This document shows, piece after piece, positions 1 through 12,800 of a DNA stretch of 64,000 nt. The notes under the pieces are model-generated. The model had not been told where the DNA came from and did not search any database. It saw only the letters and a program-made list of their open reading frames with translations. How positions within the stretch are numbered: the stretch's first letter is position 1; every line of letters starts with the position of its first letter. Source of the stretch: Kryptolebias marmoratus (lineage: Eukaryota > Chordata > Actinopteri > Cyprinodontiformes > Rivulidae); NCBI RefSeq assembly GCF_001649575.2, contig NC_051435.1, positions 8,334,469 to 8,398,468 of the forward strand, written 5' to 3'. Made by a program: the position numbers and the translations under genes.

Positions 1-290
1 CAGGAGGACATTTTTATGTTGTGGAATTTTTTTTTTTTAACTGGCCTCTAAAAGAAAAGTTAAAGAAAACTAGTGCGCAGTAATGGCTATGTCTTTCACC
101 TTTTTATTGACTGTTAAAAGCTGGTATTGTATCTATAAATTTGAGTTTGGTAAAGTTCATTTAAGTTTTTATCAGTGCTTGTCACAACAATATTCATTTT
201 TTCCCCCTGTATTTGCTTTTACATGTCTTGCAAGTGGTATTAAATAAAACAAAATGGAAAACTGACAAATGCATGATGTGGTTTTGTTGT
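1..290 (+). other. Probable 3' end of an upstream gene (3' UTR with poly(A) signal)
   Basis: No coding sequence is visible. The stretch is T-rich and carries an AATAAA hexamer at about 242-247. It is followed by a GT-rich tract at about 274-300 (tgtggttttgttgtaatt), the usual order of a poly(A) signal and its downstream element. I infer the tail of a + strand gene lying to the left. In human, AKAP17A precedes ASMT, but nothing here identifies the gene. Confidence 0.4.
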
Positions 291-720
291 AATTTTGTCT
301 TTTTTTATGGGAAATTTTACTATAGCTGAACTAAAAACCTTACATGTTACATCTAAATGGTTTGTGACGCATGTGAGGTTAAAAAAAATCTATAATCTGT
401 GAGTGATGGTTGCAAATTTAATAGAATATGAGTCTCGGTGTACGTGATGTTATAGGTTCAAATGGTTTGGCTTCTTCTAAACTCCAGAAAGCAGGTCTGG
501 TATGTTAATGAAGTGAGTGAGAGATAATGAACAAGGCTGCAGTGTTTCTACAGAGTTGTTTCTTTGTTCATCAGACTGAGCCAGTGCTCTAATCTGGTTT
601 ATCTGGCTGTAAGTAGCTTAGACCACTGCTGCTGAGCTGGGTGGGGACTTTGGGTTTGTCATCACTGCTACTCCCATAAATATCTGTGTCTTGAGAACCA
701 CCTTTAGGGAAGGTACACAC
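291..720. other. Intergenic / upstream flank of asmt
   Basis: No gene is seen. The flank is AT-rich. It includes a TAATCT motif at 590-595 on the + strand, listed separately as a possible photoreceptor/pineal homeobox site. Confidence 0.5.
590..595 (+). promoter_or_regulatory. Candidate OTX/CRX-type homeobox site in the asmt promoter
   Basis: TAATCT lies about 130 bases upstream of the TATA box. OTX2 and CRX bind TAATC-core sites and drive pineal and retinal genes, including melatonin-pathway genes in mammals and fish. A six-base match is weak evidence, so this is an inference from position and gene identity. Confidence 0.25.
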
Positions 721-721
721 G

Positions 722-729
722 TATATAAG
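722..729 (+). promoter_or_regulatory. TATA box of asmt
   Basis: TATATAAG lies 52 bases upstream of the start codon. With normal spacing it would start transcription near 750-755, giving a very short 5' UTR of about 25-30 bases. The sequence is a good TATA match and no other core promoter is visible close by. Confidence 0.65.
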
Positions 730-780
730 GTCTCAGAGAAGCGGGATGTTCTGAATTCCTGGACGAGTCCTGTTTGAACC

Positions 781-879
781 ATGGCTGCACAACAAGATAT
801 GACTGCTGAGAGGAAAGCTGCTGCTGACATGTACCCGAAGAAAATCATGGAGTACATGGACGGCTTCCTTATCTCCAAG
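781..879 (+). CDS. asmt: asmt exon 1 (start codon, residues 1-33)
   Basis: The exon opens at ATG 781 in the context ACCATGG and reads MAAQQDMTAERK..., ending in FLISK before a GTAAAA donor at 880. It ends in phase 0. The first ~12 residues have no counterpart in the human protein. The segment EYMDGFLISK aligns with human DYANGFMVSQ, so the frame and exon are secure. In-frame ATGs at 799 and 829 are possible weaker starts. Confidence 0.9.
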
Positions 880-3800
880 GTAAAAAATAATGTTATTTTA
901 ATTTAATTCAGCTTTTAAAACTTTAATCTGACATAATTGCAGTGTGGCAACACATTGGAGTCAAAGTTTTAACTAACTGTAGAGCAAATATTTGTTAGTT
1001 GTAATGCAACACTGTCTGGAACTTATCTTTTTATTTTCCTAAACTTTAAACTTGTGATATGAGTGTACTATTATTGAGCAAAACGAGGCTCAAACTGAAC
1101 AAAATGCACAATTTACTTTAGAACATCTGTGTCCATGCCCTCTGGCACGCTCCTATACTGCCTACTGCCTATATTACACTAATAAAAAAAACCTCAAACA
1201 ACAAAAAAATAAAATGAAAAAAATAAATAAATACACAAAAGAACGACTTAGTATGAGGTCCACACAGAAAAAAAAGAAAAGCTTGTTTAGGTTTTGAGAT
1301 TAAAGTGTAATTAAAAAAAATTATAAATCTATTGTCAAAAAAGTGTCCATTTTATTAACAAAAAAGTTGACTTTTAAGGAAGTCAACCTCATTGTGCTCC
1401 AGAACTCTTGGATTTCTTTGTTTGTTATTAGGTTAAGATTTTTGTATCTAACAGTTGTGGGTGAACTTTTACTGCAAAATAACATGAAATATTTTAACAG
1501 ACTGAGACGCTGCACCGGAACTCACAGAACTATCTGTTGATGATATTCCTGTTCTGTTATGTATGCAAAAAGATACAACCAATAAAAACTAAGTGACAAA
1601 ATAAAATAACGAGTTAATCAAAATGTTCACAAATCAAGCTTTGATTCAAAACGGATCAGCTCAGAAGCAAATAGATTCAATTATCACAGCTACTCTGAAA
1701 GAACAGCCAGCATCACAGTCACCCTGGGAGAAAAGGAGTGGTCGCAGCATTTATGCAGGTAATTAGCCTGGACTCTGATTGGCTGTGTCAGCAGGGTGTA
1801 GCAGGGTGGAAAGAACAGAGAGCTCTTTCATAACAAGGGAGCCTCTCGAGGTTAGCGAACATTATGTTCTAAATTCAAAGATGTTTGAATATTGTTCTAC
1901 TAGCCCATTATGTAGCCGGTACATACCTGATATGTCCCATGTAGGTAAGTAAGTACCCAGTCCTGTAAGCTACGTACCAGGTATGTACTTAATATGTACT
2001 GGGCTGTATTATGTATTAGTACTTGCCCACCAAGCCACAAAACTCCAGTTTCTGCACAAATCTGGACTTTAACATCTGAACGAAGTTGATCAAAGTAATC
2101 ATAAGACGTTGCTAGGGATGATCGCTTATGGGCTAATCCAATATAGATTATTTATCAATAGATTGCTGATATGGCCCTAGCAGTGTTTCAACCATGTGTA
2201 CATGAGTTAGACCCTTAACTTAGTGACCACCTTGTCAAGGGGAGGGGGAGGGGGAGTGTTCTGTGGACAGATTAATGAATTATGTTTTGCTCGTCTGGTG
2301 CTGCCATTTTAAAGAATCTGAGTCATGTAAACTTTCTGAGCTTCGGCAGTAAAAAATGCCTTAACGGTGTGCCATTTGACAACCGGCATTCAACTAAAGA
2401 TGTGAAGGGTAATCAAACCCAAAGTTTCTACAAATTTCCATTTGTTCTAAAGCACCCAGAGAGGGGGGAGCAGCGGGCAAATGCCTGCAGGATTTAGACC
2501 CTGTTAATAAAGCTGCATAAGGCTCCATCCCAAGAACAATGTGAAATACGTTTGTGTGCTCTCACCTTTTCATCACAGGTAAACATTGGGTGTTTTTACT
2601 GTTCCATTAAGAACTTGTGAGGATCTGGGTTTTGGTTCCGCCCTTTGGGCGGCACCACTAATCATTGTTCCACAGGTGTTCCTCATACCACTGATGAGAC
2701 CAGCCAGGATTTAAGCAGCAGGTGGTGATCAGACCTTCGCTGGAGCATCGAACCTACTGGGTTAGATTCTCCGCCTCAGCGTCTAACCTGAACTCTTGCG
2801 CCTAGTGTTAACTACGTTCTTTGTTTTTGCCTACGTCCTAGGTTTTTGCCACACCACGACTACGGATACTAAGAACTACTTACCTGGAACCACTCGGATA
2901 CTTACCTTGCTGGAACTGGCTCGTCACTTCCTGGAACTGCTCCTCCTCTCCTCGGCGCTGCATTCACCTCCTGGATCTGTAAGCAAACAAAAAGACATTA
3001 TAACCACCACCTTTCAACCGTCCCGGACCAAGACTCGTACCCGAGACTCACCTAGCTCTCCTTCTCTTGCAGACCCCTCCGGATACCGCCCACTGTATAT
3101 AGTTNTTAACNACNTTCTTTGTTGCTGCCTATGTCCTAGGTTTTCTTGCCACGCCACGACTACGGATACTAAGGATCACTTACCTGGAACCACGCTGCTA
3201 CTTACCTTGCTGGATCTAACTCGTCACTCCTGGAACTCCTGGAAATTGCTCCTCCTCTCATCGGTGCTGCATTCACCCTCTGGATCTGTAAGCAAACAAA
3301 GAGACATTATAACCACCTTCTTGCTACTGTGTGGATCAAGACTNTGTACCNGAGACTCACCTAGCTCTCCTTCTCTTGCAGACCNGCTCCGGATACCGCC
3401 CACTGTATATAGTCTCACCCTGTAAATAAACTCACTTACCTTTACTTCCGTCTCCGTGTTTGGTCTTGGTTTCGCTCTTCTGGACAAAACCTCCCGAGTT
3501 ATGACAGAACTGTTGTGAAATAAGGCAATGACTGATCAGAAGAAAAACACTGTTTTTGTTACAACCATTAACATTTTTGTCTAGGGTAGCGCAGGGTGTA
3601 GTGCGAAATGGGGAAACAAACAAAACAGTTTTTAATGCAATTCACTGATCAACAGCAGGGTGTGGCAGGAAAGAACAGAGAGAGCTCTTTCTCAACCCCT
3701 CAAGGTCAATCGACATAATGTTCTAAGTTCAAATATGTTCAAAAATTGTTCTTCTAGCACAGTAAGTAACAGGTGTGTATACCAGATATGTACCTAGCTC

Positions 3801-6800
3801 TATGTATTGCTATTATAGCCAATGAGGCAGAGTTTTGACAGGCTACAGTTCTACCATGTTGTAGAACCAGTTCATACAGTTTAATTCTAATATATAGTCA
3901 ATCCCCAATACTTTTATATAAATTTATATTTAAACATAAATGCATCTAACCTGATGCTTTAAGTACAGATAATGTTTTAGTACTATACTTCTGGTCATTT
4001 ATCAGGGTTGTGTTTTAAAACTGTCGCTGGCAGACTGAATCGGTACATTTTAAGTCACAAAACTCCAGTTTCTGCAAATAGCCTGGCCTTAACATCTGGA
4101 TGAAGTTGATCAAAGTAATCAAACAAATAAATAATAGGAATTAACTGGAGAAAATTGTTTATGAACTTATACTTTTTAAAATGTATAAAGATGGATTGCT
4201 AATGGTGTTTCCAACCATGTTTACACGAGTTAGTCCCTTAAATTACATACTTTTGGCTTTTATGACAGAGTGAAATACCCACACTGTTCAGGTTATATTT
4301 ACCTCACACTATGGTTAGACCATACAATGTTTGTTTATTATTATTATTATCCTGACTGTACATCAATCATTATTCAATCTCCAGCCGAGATTACTAAAAA
4401 ACATCAGTTTAGCAGTTGTCATTTAATTTCCCATGCTGTTTGGGTTTGAAACAAATCCACTTGTCAGCACATTCCAGTATGTTTTTGTTGACTGATCTTG
4501 ATTGACTCTTTTCTTCTCTGTTCTGCTACACATGTCTTGTCTCTGTTGTCTGATCTAGACGATGTTCGCCGCCTGTGAACTGGGAGTGTTTGATGCGTTG
4601 TTGGATGCAGGGCGCCCCCTCTCAGCAGAGGAGGTCAGTCAGGCAGTGGGAGCCAACCTGGACTCAACCGAGAGGCTGCTGGCTGCCTGCGCTGTCCTGG
4701 AGCTGCTCAATGCACACCGGGACAATGGACAAGGTCAGAACACACACAGGAAAAAGCTCAAATTAGTTATTGAGATTTTAATTGGGATCATCTGTTTTGA
4801 TTTATTTTACCCCATTGCATGTCTCACTTAGATTTTACACCTGTTGTCTGCTTGTCTATCACACACCTAAAAGGTCAAACTCACAACTGCATTTCATTCT
4901 CACCTTATCTGTCCATCCTCCTCTACCTGTTTCAGTTTTATACAGTAACTCGGAGGAGGCTCGGGTCTTCCTCACTCGCTCCAGTCCTCTGTCTCTCAGC
5001 CATTTCAACGAGTACTTGTCCAAGACCATATACGTTCATTGGCAATATTTCACTGACGCCGTCAGGTGAGAACACTCAGCACAGACATGAGTCTAAACAT
5101 TCATCCTACAAAGAGTTAAAACAAAATGTATGTCCTGTTGTAATCACACAGTATCTCCCCTACTGAACTGATAGATGCAGCACAGGCACTTGTAGATTAT
5201 ATTGAAAGTCGATTTGTTTTCTAAATCAGTTCATAGATTTTTTTAATTTAAAAAAAAAATAAAATCTATAGTATTCAGTGTGGTAAAATGGTGGGCAACA
5301 CCACTTACTAGTACTATAAATGACAATCAAGTGATCAGAACAGAATACTCAAAAACAATAAAATTCAACAGTTTAGCTTAAACCACAGCTGCACTGAGTG
5401 ACAGCAAAATCTTAAAAGAGAAGCGACGAACCTGTGTCTGTCTGACTGATGGAGATCTGCTCCTGTCTCAGATCTTGGCATGCTCATGAATCTAAGTATT
5501 TAATGCATCGTGTTGCTTTTCTCAGCAAAACAACTTTTTTTGTAATTTGGCATTTTAGAAGTTCGAATATATTGACTTCAAAACAATTGGATTATGCTTA
5601 AACTAACTTTGATCTATATTTAATTGGATTAAAGCAGAATGACTGGGATTAAATCTGAGAGTTGAAACATCTTTGTTCCCTTCCTGTTGGGGCTCAGAGT
5701 TTACTTGTTGGGTGTACTTGTTTAGGTGTCGCAATGAGTCAAATTTAGGATTTTATTAAAATGAAGTCAGCCACAAGTGGGCAGTGATGGACTGTGAGAA
5801 ATTCAGAATCAGTGTGTATTCCTGTTAAATATGGACTTTAGTCTTCCTTTCTTTAAATACTGAAACATAGCTAGACTTCCTGTGAATGCACAGATAAGTC
5901 CATCTGAAATAAAAATTAAATGGAACAAAAGATTTGTGTGTGTGTGGAATCAAAAACCCACACAAACTGTCCATTTTGTTTAGTTTTTTTAAACTATAAT
6001 TTGGTTGTCTTCACAGAGAAGGAAAAAATCAGTATGAGAAGCCTTTTGGAGTCAACTCAAAAGATCTGTTTCAAGCTGTGTACAGGTAAGAATCCATCTT
6101 TATGCTGAATACTCACAGTGACAAGCACACAAATGTAACAAAAATGTAACACGTGTTCTTCCTCATTTACATTCCATCCCTGTCTCCCCATCTTAAACCT
6201 GTCTTTCACTCGCTCTCCCGTCCCACTTAGCAAAAGAAAAATGCCTTGTTGGATTCATTAAAAAGCAGAAAATATAAGATCAAGAGAGCCAAATGAAAAG
6301 GATGAGAAGGCAGTGATGTGAGGAAGCTTGGGGCGGAGAGAGAAAGAGAGAGCGATAAACATCTTCCATTGTCCTAGAGGTCTGGTGTGTTTATATATAC
6401 CAGTGCCCACAGTTTTAATGCTTCACTGATCTGCTGGTCAGCAATTTTCAGGGGTCACCACACACTCAAAAAATCACACTTGGTTAGCTAAAAGAATTTG
6501 ATCAGTCTGCCTGAGGGCACAAGCTTTAAAACACTACAAGCCCCTAAAGGACACAAATCCATCCAAAGTGAAAGATGCTTCCTTATTTTCCTCATCATCG
6601 GTACTATTTGCAAAAGAACAGATCTAAATGGGAAAATGATCTGACAGACATGTTAACAAATCTTATTATATTATACATATATATGAAAGGATAAGATAAA
6701 ATACACTTTTCGGAATTAGTCTATCTTTAGCATAGAAAACCCTCACAAACAAAACCATAGTAACAGTAAAAATATAAAACAAAGGATTTCTTCACATTTT

Positions 6801-9800
6801 TATTAATTCCCATCTGATGCATTCATTAGAATAAAGGGGCCTTATACATATCAAGTAAGTACATTTTTCTTTTGCTGATTGTTTGAGTTTCTGGCTTTTT
6901 AAACATACTTTTCAGAAATCAGTCAATGGTTAAATACAATCTGCTTTATTGTATAAATGTGTTTGCAAAACAAGAATATGCCAACTATGAACCATGTAAA
7001 CAAATTGTAGCACATATTGTGCACATAAATTTGCAATCTAGGGTTATTGTATTCAAATTGGAATCATACAAGAACAATTTCAGCACCTGTGCACAATTGA
7101 ATTAATATGGAGAAGCAGTTGTTGCTCCCCGCTGATTCCCCCAGTGAAATACTGTGGGTAAATTAGCAAGGGAAAACAACCACTGAAGTCCTTCAGTGTG
7201 TTCTTGGAGCACTGCAGCAGGAGCAAGATGATTCAAAGCTGGATGGATGAGTCAGACTCCTGTTTACCCTTCGCCATTTAACCGCTCGCGTACAGCACCT
7301 AAATAATTTACAGCCAGGTCTCTATCTCAGCTTCAATTCGTAAACTCAGAAAAGCAGAAAACTGCTGGAAAGAATCCTGGCAGAAGAATGAAACATACAT
7401 AAATGTGATCTGACATAAACTGACAAAAACACAACATTTCTACATCTTTCACATTTCTGAGAAAAGAAACAACATGGCTATTACACCAGTTTACATTTTG
7501 ATCATTACATTATTTTTAACAAACAGACTGTAAATTGTTAGTTTTAGTCGGAGGCCTTGAGGGTGTCTCAACTCCACTTTTTTTCTGGCTATGCTTCCTG
7601 TTTGTTTTGTGCACAATAAAGGCCTTCACCAGCATTTGTCACTTCCACAGTATGAATACATGCATTTATGGGACACTGTGTAGATTTCTGCCATCATCTG
7701 TGAGCAGCTGTCTTAACCAACACAGTAATTTGCTAAAAATGATGAATACGGCTGATATTATAGATGCAATACAATGTATTACAATACATTATAATATGAC
7801 AATATGATACACTACAATATGATATTATAAATAAAACATATAGTACAATAAATTAATACAATAATTTAATTTTCCTTTGTTATCCTCCAGGAAAATTTGT
7901 TTCAGGCTAAGTATTGTCCTCGTAGCTGCTTAAAAAAGTATGTATGTAATATAAAAATAAAGCATAGCAGCATAGTAGGAATCTTACACAATACAGACTG
8001 CATAATTCCCATTAAGAAATACATAAATGTAAAAAAATACATAATAGAGTGACCCCCTACAGTATCAAGACAAGAACAAGAACAAGAAAAGAAATCTTTT
8101 TGATCGAAAACATCCTGAAGAGCCAAAAAAAAAAAAAACTTGGTTCCTGTAAAGATTCAACTTAAAGACGTTCCGTTTACGTCTGAAACGTTCTCTCATT
8201 TAAACTCCTGTTTTGCACTGTAACGGTAAAGAGATATGATACAGTGTACAATTAAATGCACTTTTTTAGGATAAAATAACCACAAAGCAGAATTTGTCAT
8301 TTGAGGGCGTTTTGTATCTGTTGCCCCAAATGTTTTCAAATTGAAGCTGACAGTCTTCTGTTTGGCCTCAGAGTCATTTTATTTATTTATTTTTTCACAT
8401 CCACTGCAGTCAGAGTTTGAGGCCAACAATGAGTCACTTTGAAAGTTCCTCTGGATGTCATTGTGTCTTCTGAAGTTGGTTTGAGTATCAGATGACTGAG
8501 CACTTTGCTACAGTGAAGTTTACAAGTGGAAGCGGTGTCGCAGATGCAGAATGTGTGTGTGCGTGTGTGCATGTTTGGGTATGTGTAGCCCTCATGGTGG
8601 TTCTGCTTGATGAGGTGGAGATTCCTCAGAGCAGCAGCACTCACCACAGGCTCTTCTGTTCTGCCGCACCCTGTCTGTCAAAGAGAGATACACCACGGTG
8701 AAGCCACCGGGAAAAACTTTCTTTATGAAGTTTGTGTGCTTTCCTTGCGCTTTAACCCTTAGGTGACATGTCACAAAATGATGAGAGACATAACTGAAAG
8801 GAATTAAAGAATTAAAGAAACCTTTTTTTTTGTCCTCTGTGTGCTTGTCTGTGTAGGACGGATGAGGAGATGATGAAATTCATGGAGTTGATGAATTCTT
8901 TCTGGAACATTTGTGGTAAAGATGTGTTCACGGCCTTCGATCTTTCACCTTTTAAGGACATCTGTGACATTGGAGGTAAGTTTTGATAAGCACAAGCAAA
9001 GAACGGCAGTGTATAAAGGAAAGAAATGGTGCTTATACTCTTATTTTTCATGTCTTTATTCTGCATCTTAAGATGAACTGCCAGATGACTCCACTCATAC
9101 ACTGACAGGATTATAATGCAACAATCTATATAATTAAAATGACCATCTCAAAGTATGAATGTTGACACTATATGTAGTGATAAAACAAATAAGTAAATAA
9201 CTAGCTAGCTATTAAGTCAGACACAATTTTGGAGTAAAATCAGATTAATATGTGCCTTTCAGTTCTGTATTAAAATGGGTAAGAAGCCTCAGAAGTGGTC
9301 CATCCTAATAAATTGAGCCGTAGCATTTAAACAGTACCAACACTTCTGTGCCAAGCTGCCCACAGGTGGGCCACATGCAGTGTGTACCACTTCATCTGAC
9401 CTCACAGGGGAGCTGTGGAGCCACTAAAAGCATATAATCTGTCCATTTGTGGCTTCTCCTGCTCCTTGTGACTTTCTCAACATGGGGATGTCTGTTCATG
9501 CTTATGTATGAAGCTGCATGTCCAAAAAGTGTGAGCAAGTGAACATCAAGAGCCTCAAGGACGTGACTGCAGTGTCCCATGTAGATCATGTCTCTCACAC
9601 AGCATCTGTTCTGTCTGCGCCCACCTGCTGCTCAAGATGTGTCTTTCTGTCAAACTCTGCCAACTAGCTGATCAGCACTATACTGTAAATATGTTATGAG
9701 CCGATATCTGTTTGTCTGAGTATTCATCTGTCTGTTCTTCTTCACATTCGTCTTAATAATGTCTGACAGCAGATAATGATTGTTACCTTGATGGATAATC

Positions 9801-12800
9801 TAGCAGAAGACAAAGAAATGTTGAAGTTAAAAGCAGCATAGATCCAAGATGTCCTGAGTTTTGCATTTGAGTATGGATCTACACGTTACTCACCGATCAA
9901 TGAAACTAGGTTTTAAGCTGAGACTGATGAATATCATGGCCCTTTTCCCCCTTATATTTCTGGGACCATCTTCAGATCAAAAAAAAGATAGTACTCAGAT
10001 ATTTTACTTTGGTAAATTATATTCTGTGACAGCATGTCTTATGGTGATTACTCACCCAGCTACACGGTGGTAACTCCATATGATCACAAATGAAAATCTA
10101 AACAGGATAGATCATCTGAAGCGTTTGCAGGGACCACATAAGTGTTAGTGCTTTATACTCTTTTGCCTTATTTTTCTTTCCTCTCACTTGCTCACATTGC
10201 AAACAAATCCAAGTAATCCATACAGATACAGGAGTTTTTTTGCATCATATCCAATGCCCTCTATGCTTTAAAACGGCGTCAGTCTGCAGCATTTTTTGAC
10301 AGAAAGCATATCTGCTGCAGAGGAACTTCAGTTACAAAATGCATGGGTGAGCAGCAGAGAAGCCCAGATCAATTTCCCTGCAGACTCTCCAAAAATGTTT
10401 ATTGTGACTAAATATATTCTTGATTTCAATGAAATGATATTACACACAAGCAAAAAAAATACCATCCTAACAAAGGTATAGACACAAACAACATTAGTAT
10501 TGCAACAGCCTTTTCTATGGAAAATCTCTACGCTTTCATCAGAGGCTCATTATCAGAAACAGCTAGGTAAGCTTCTGGTCTTGAACAGTGTTGTACGTTT
10601 GCTTTTGCTCCTCCTTGTTGCTCTTTGATTTTTCTCCTCTGCCGACCTCTGTTTGATGTGAGAGCTATGCGGTATCTTCTCTGTGCGTAAAAAGCAGAAG
10701 CTTTGAAAGAATACAGACTCATCCAGCAGCAGCAGGTCATGTTGGCTGGATAGCTTGGAGGAACGCTTGCCCCGCATGCACGCACATAAACACACACTGT
10801 CCCAGCTGAGTGGCTTTATACGTTTGTCAGAGTGAGATCCTTTGATGCTCCATTCTGACTCACTGCAACACTCAAGTCCTGTCTTTTTCTTACTCACAAT
10901 CCATTTTTTCCCAATAATTACCTGACACTTTCTTCTTCATGCTCAAAGAATGACAATTATAGTAAAAAAAAAGCATCAAGGTTTATATTTCCACATTAAA
11001 TTTTTGATTTTGCTCTTATGCGTATGTTTAAATTCACATGTCAGTGCCTTAAATTCTACTCATATAAATATGTGCAACCTCTGATCTATTACCTATAAGG
11101 ATGAAAGCATATGAGGCACAAGAACAGTACAAGTCTAAAGACTAAAGACCTATAGGTAATGTCAATAATCCTCTTAGGGTTTGGTTGGGTTTAGCAGCAA
11201 GTGAATTGTCATATTTTGAAGTTCCAAGCAAGAAAACCAAGTTAGAAAAAAATGAGCAGGTGTCAGAACCTGAGCAGTTTAGACAAGATGCCTGGATGAC
11301 AGAAAGTACTGACTGGTGCCCCTGTTATGCAGTGGTTAGGATCTAAGTGGTTTAAGGAATGACAACTGGTGAATTAGTGACAGTGTGATGCATGCCAGAG
11401 ACTTATTAATGCAGCTGAAGGGTGAAGGCTGGCTCATGTAGTACAGCCAGGATCTGTAGGATGGCAAATAGCTGATTGTCTTGATGCTGAGAATGATAAA
11501 TGTCAGACTGTAAAGCAGCAGACTTCTCAGTTGTTTCAGTGCACGCTCTATTTTCTTGAGCAGTAAAATACTATAAACAGCACTAATCTCATGTCAACAC
11601 ACAGAGAAAGCAGCAGCAACTCTCTCTTTAAGGTTGTTAGTCAGCTCACTCTTCAATAAAATATGTTAAGAAAGTAAAAGAATGCTGACAATGTTTATTA
11701 TGTATTTATGTAAAATGTTTCTAATTGCATGTATTTAGTGCCCACAAAGTTTTTATTTGCACCTGAGCTTGTAGAGATAATAACCACAAACCACATGCTT
11801 ACTCAAGCTCTAATCAGGTATTTAATGTCCTAACCTTTTAGGGCAATGGATGTCTAATCTTAAATAATGAAGTTAGATGAACCATAATCCCAAAGCAGCA
11901 ACATTCGACTGAATACAGATCATGGATATAAATTATGAACTTGAAAGCATCTGCTGTGCTCATGTGACTGTATGTTAGTTGCAAGGTTGGGTGCAGTGTG
12001 TCTGTAATAGATGTTCTACCTTGTCATTGAAGGTTATACAGCATAACTAAAAGTAATTTTGTCCTTCCTTCCAGGCTGCACTGGAGCATTAGCCAAGCTC
12101 TGCACGTCAGTCTACCCAGAATGCACTGTGAAGATCTTTGACCTCCCCAAGGTGGTGCGCATGTCACGGGAACACTTTGTCAACGAGACTGAACAGAGGA
12201 TAAGCTTCATTGAGGGTAACACCATTACAACTGTGTTCATTAATGACAGTTTAAGTGCAACAAATACAAGCGTACATAAAAGAAAACAGAAACTTAACAA
12301 AAGGATGCATAAGAAACTGGAACAATGTCACAACACGCACACAAAAACAAGGCTTCCATGTTGATGCTGTCTTGATTTTTCTTTTTAATTCTGTCCATGA
12401 ATCTGTTCGTAATCTGTGTTTGTTTGACTTTTTGTGTTTGAATGTGATAATAATAAGTATGCTCAGTCTCATTAAAATTATATAAGCTCCTGGCACATGC
12501 CAGGCCAAAGAAAACGATGGCAGAATTAGGTTACCTGTTTAATTTATTAGGAGGAAGGGTGCATCTGCTATTTAGCTTTTACCTTTTCATTAGTTGCAGT
12601 GTGGTTGTCAGACTTTATTGAAGCTTATAAATCTGTCCCACAGACATTCACAAACAATGAAAATGTAATCTTTTTTCAACACAAACTGAGTCTCTATCAG
12701 TAATTTTAGTCAACACACAAACCACTGGAGTTATATTACAAATGGACGTAATCCCAACACTAACTAAGCAATTCTGACCACCTAACATTTCTATTAGTAA

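Larger units (their letters stand above)
880..4558 (+). other. asmt intron 1 (3.7 kb, repeat-filled)
   Basis: No coding sequence is seen. The intron holds a diverged direct duplication (about 1790-2215 and 3655-4240) and, between the two copies, a solo LTR with perfect target duplication (2616-3506). It ends in a pyrimidine-rich acceptor, ...gatctag, before exon 2. Confidence 0.85.

Noticed and set aside
2796..3425. 209-codon + frame
   Set aside because: It lies wholly inside solo LTR 1, spans the LTR's internal tandem duplication and N bases, and has no domain; it is a composition effect.
4562..4831. In-frame ATG in asmt exon 2 as an alternative start
   Set aside because: The frame runs into intron 2, and exon 1 supplies conserved residues immediately upstream of MFAACELGVFD.
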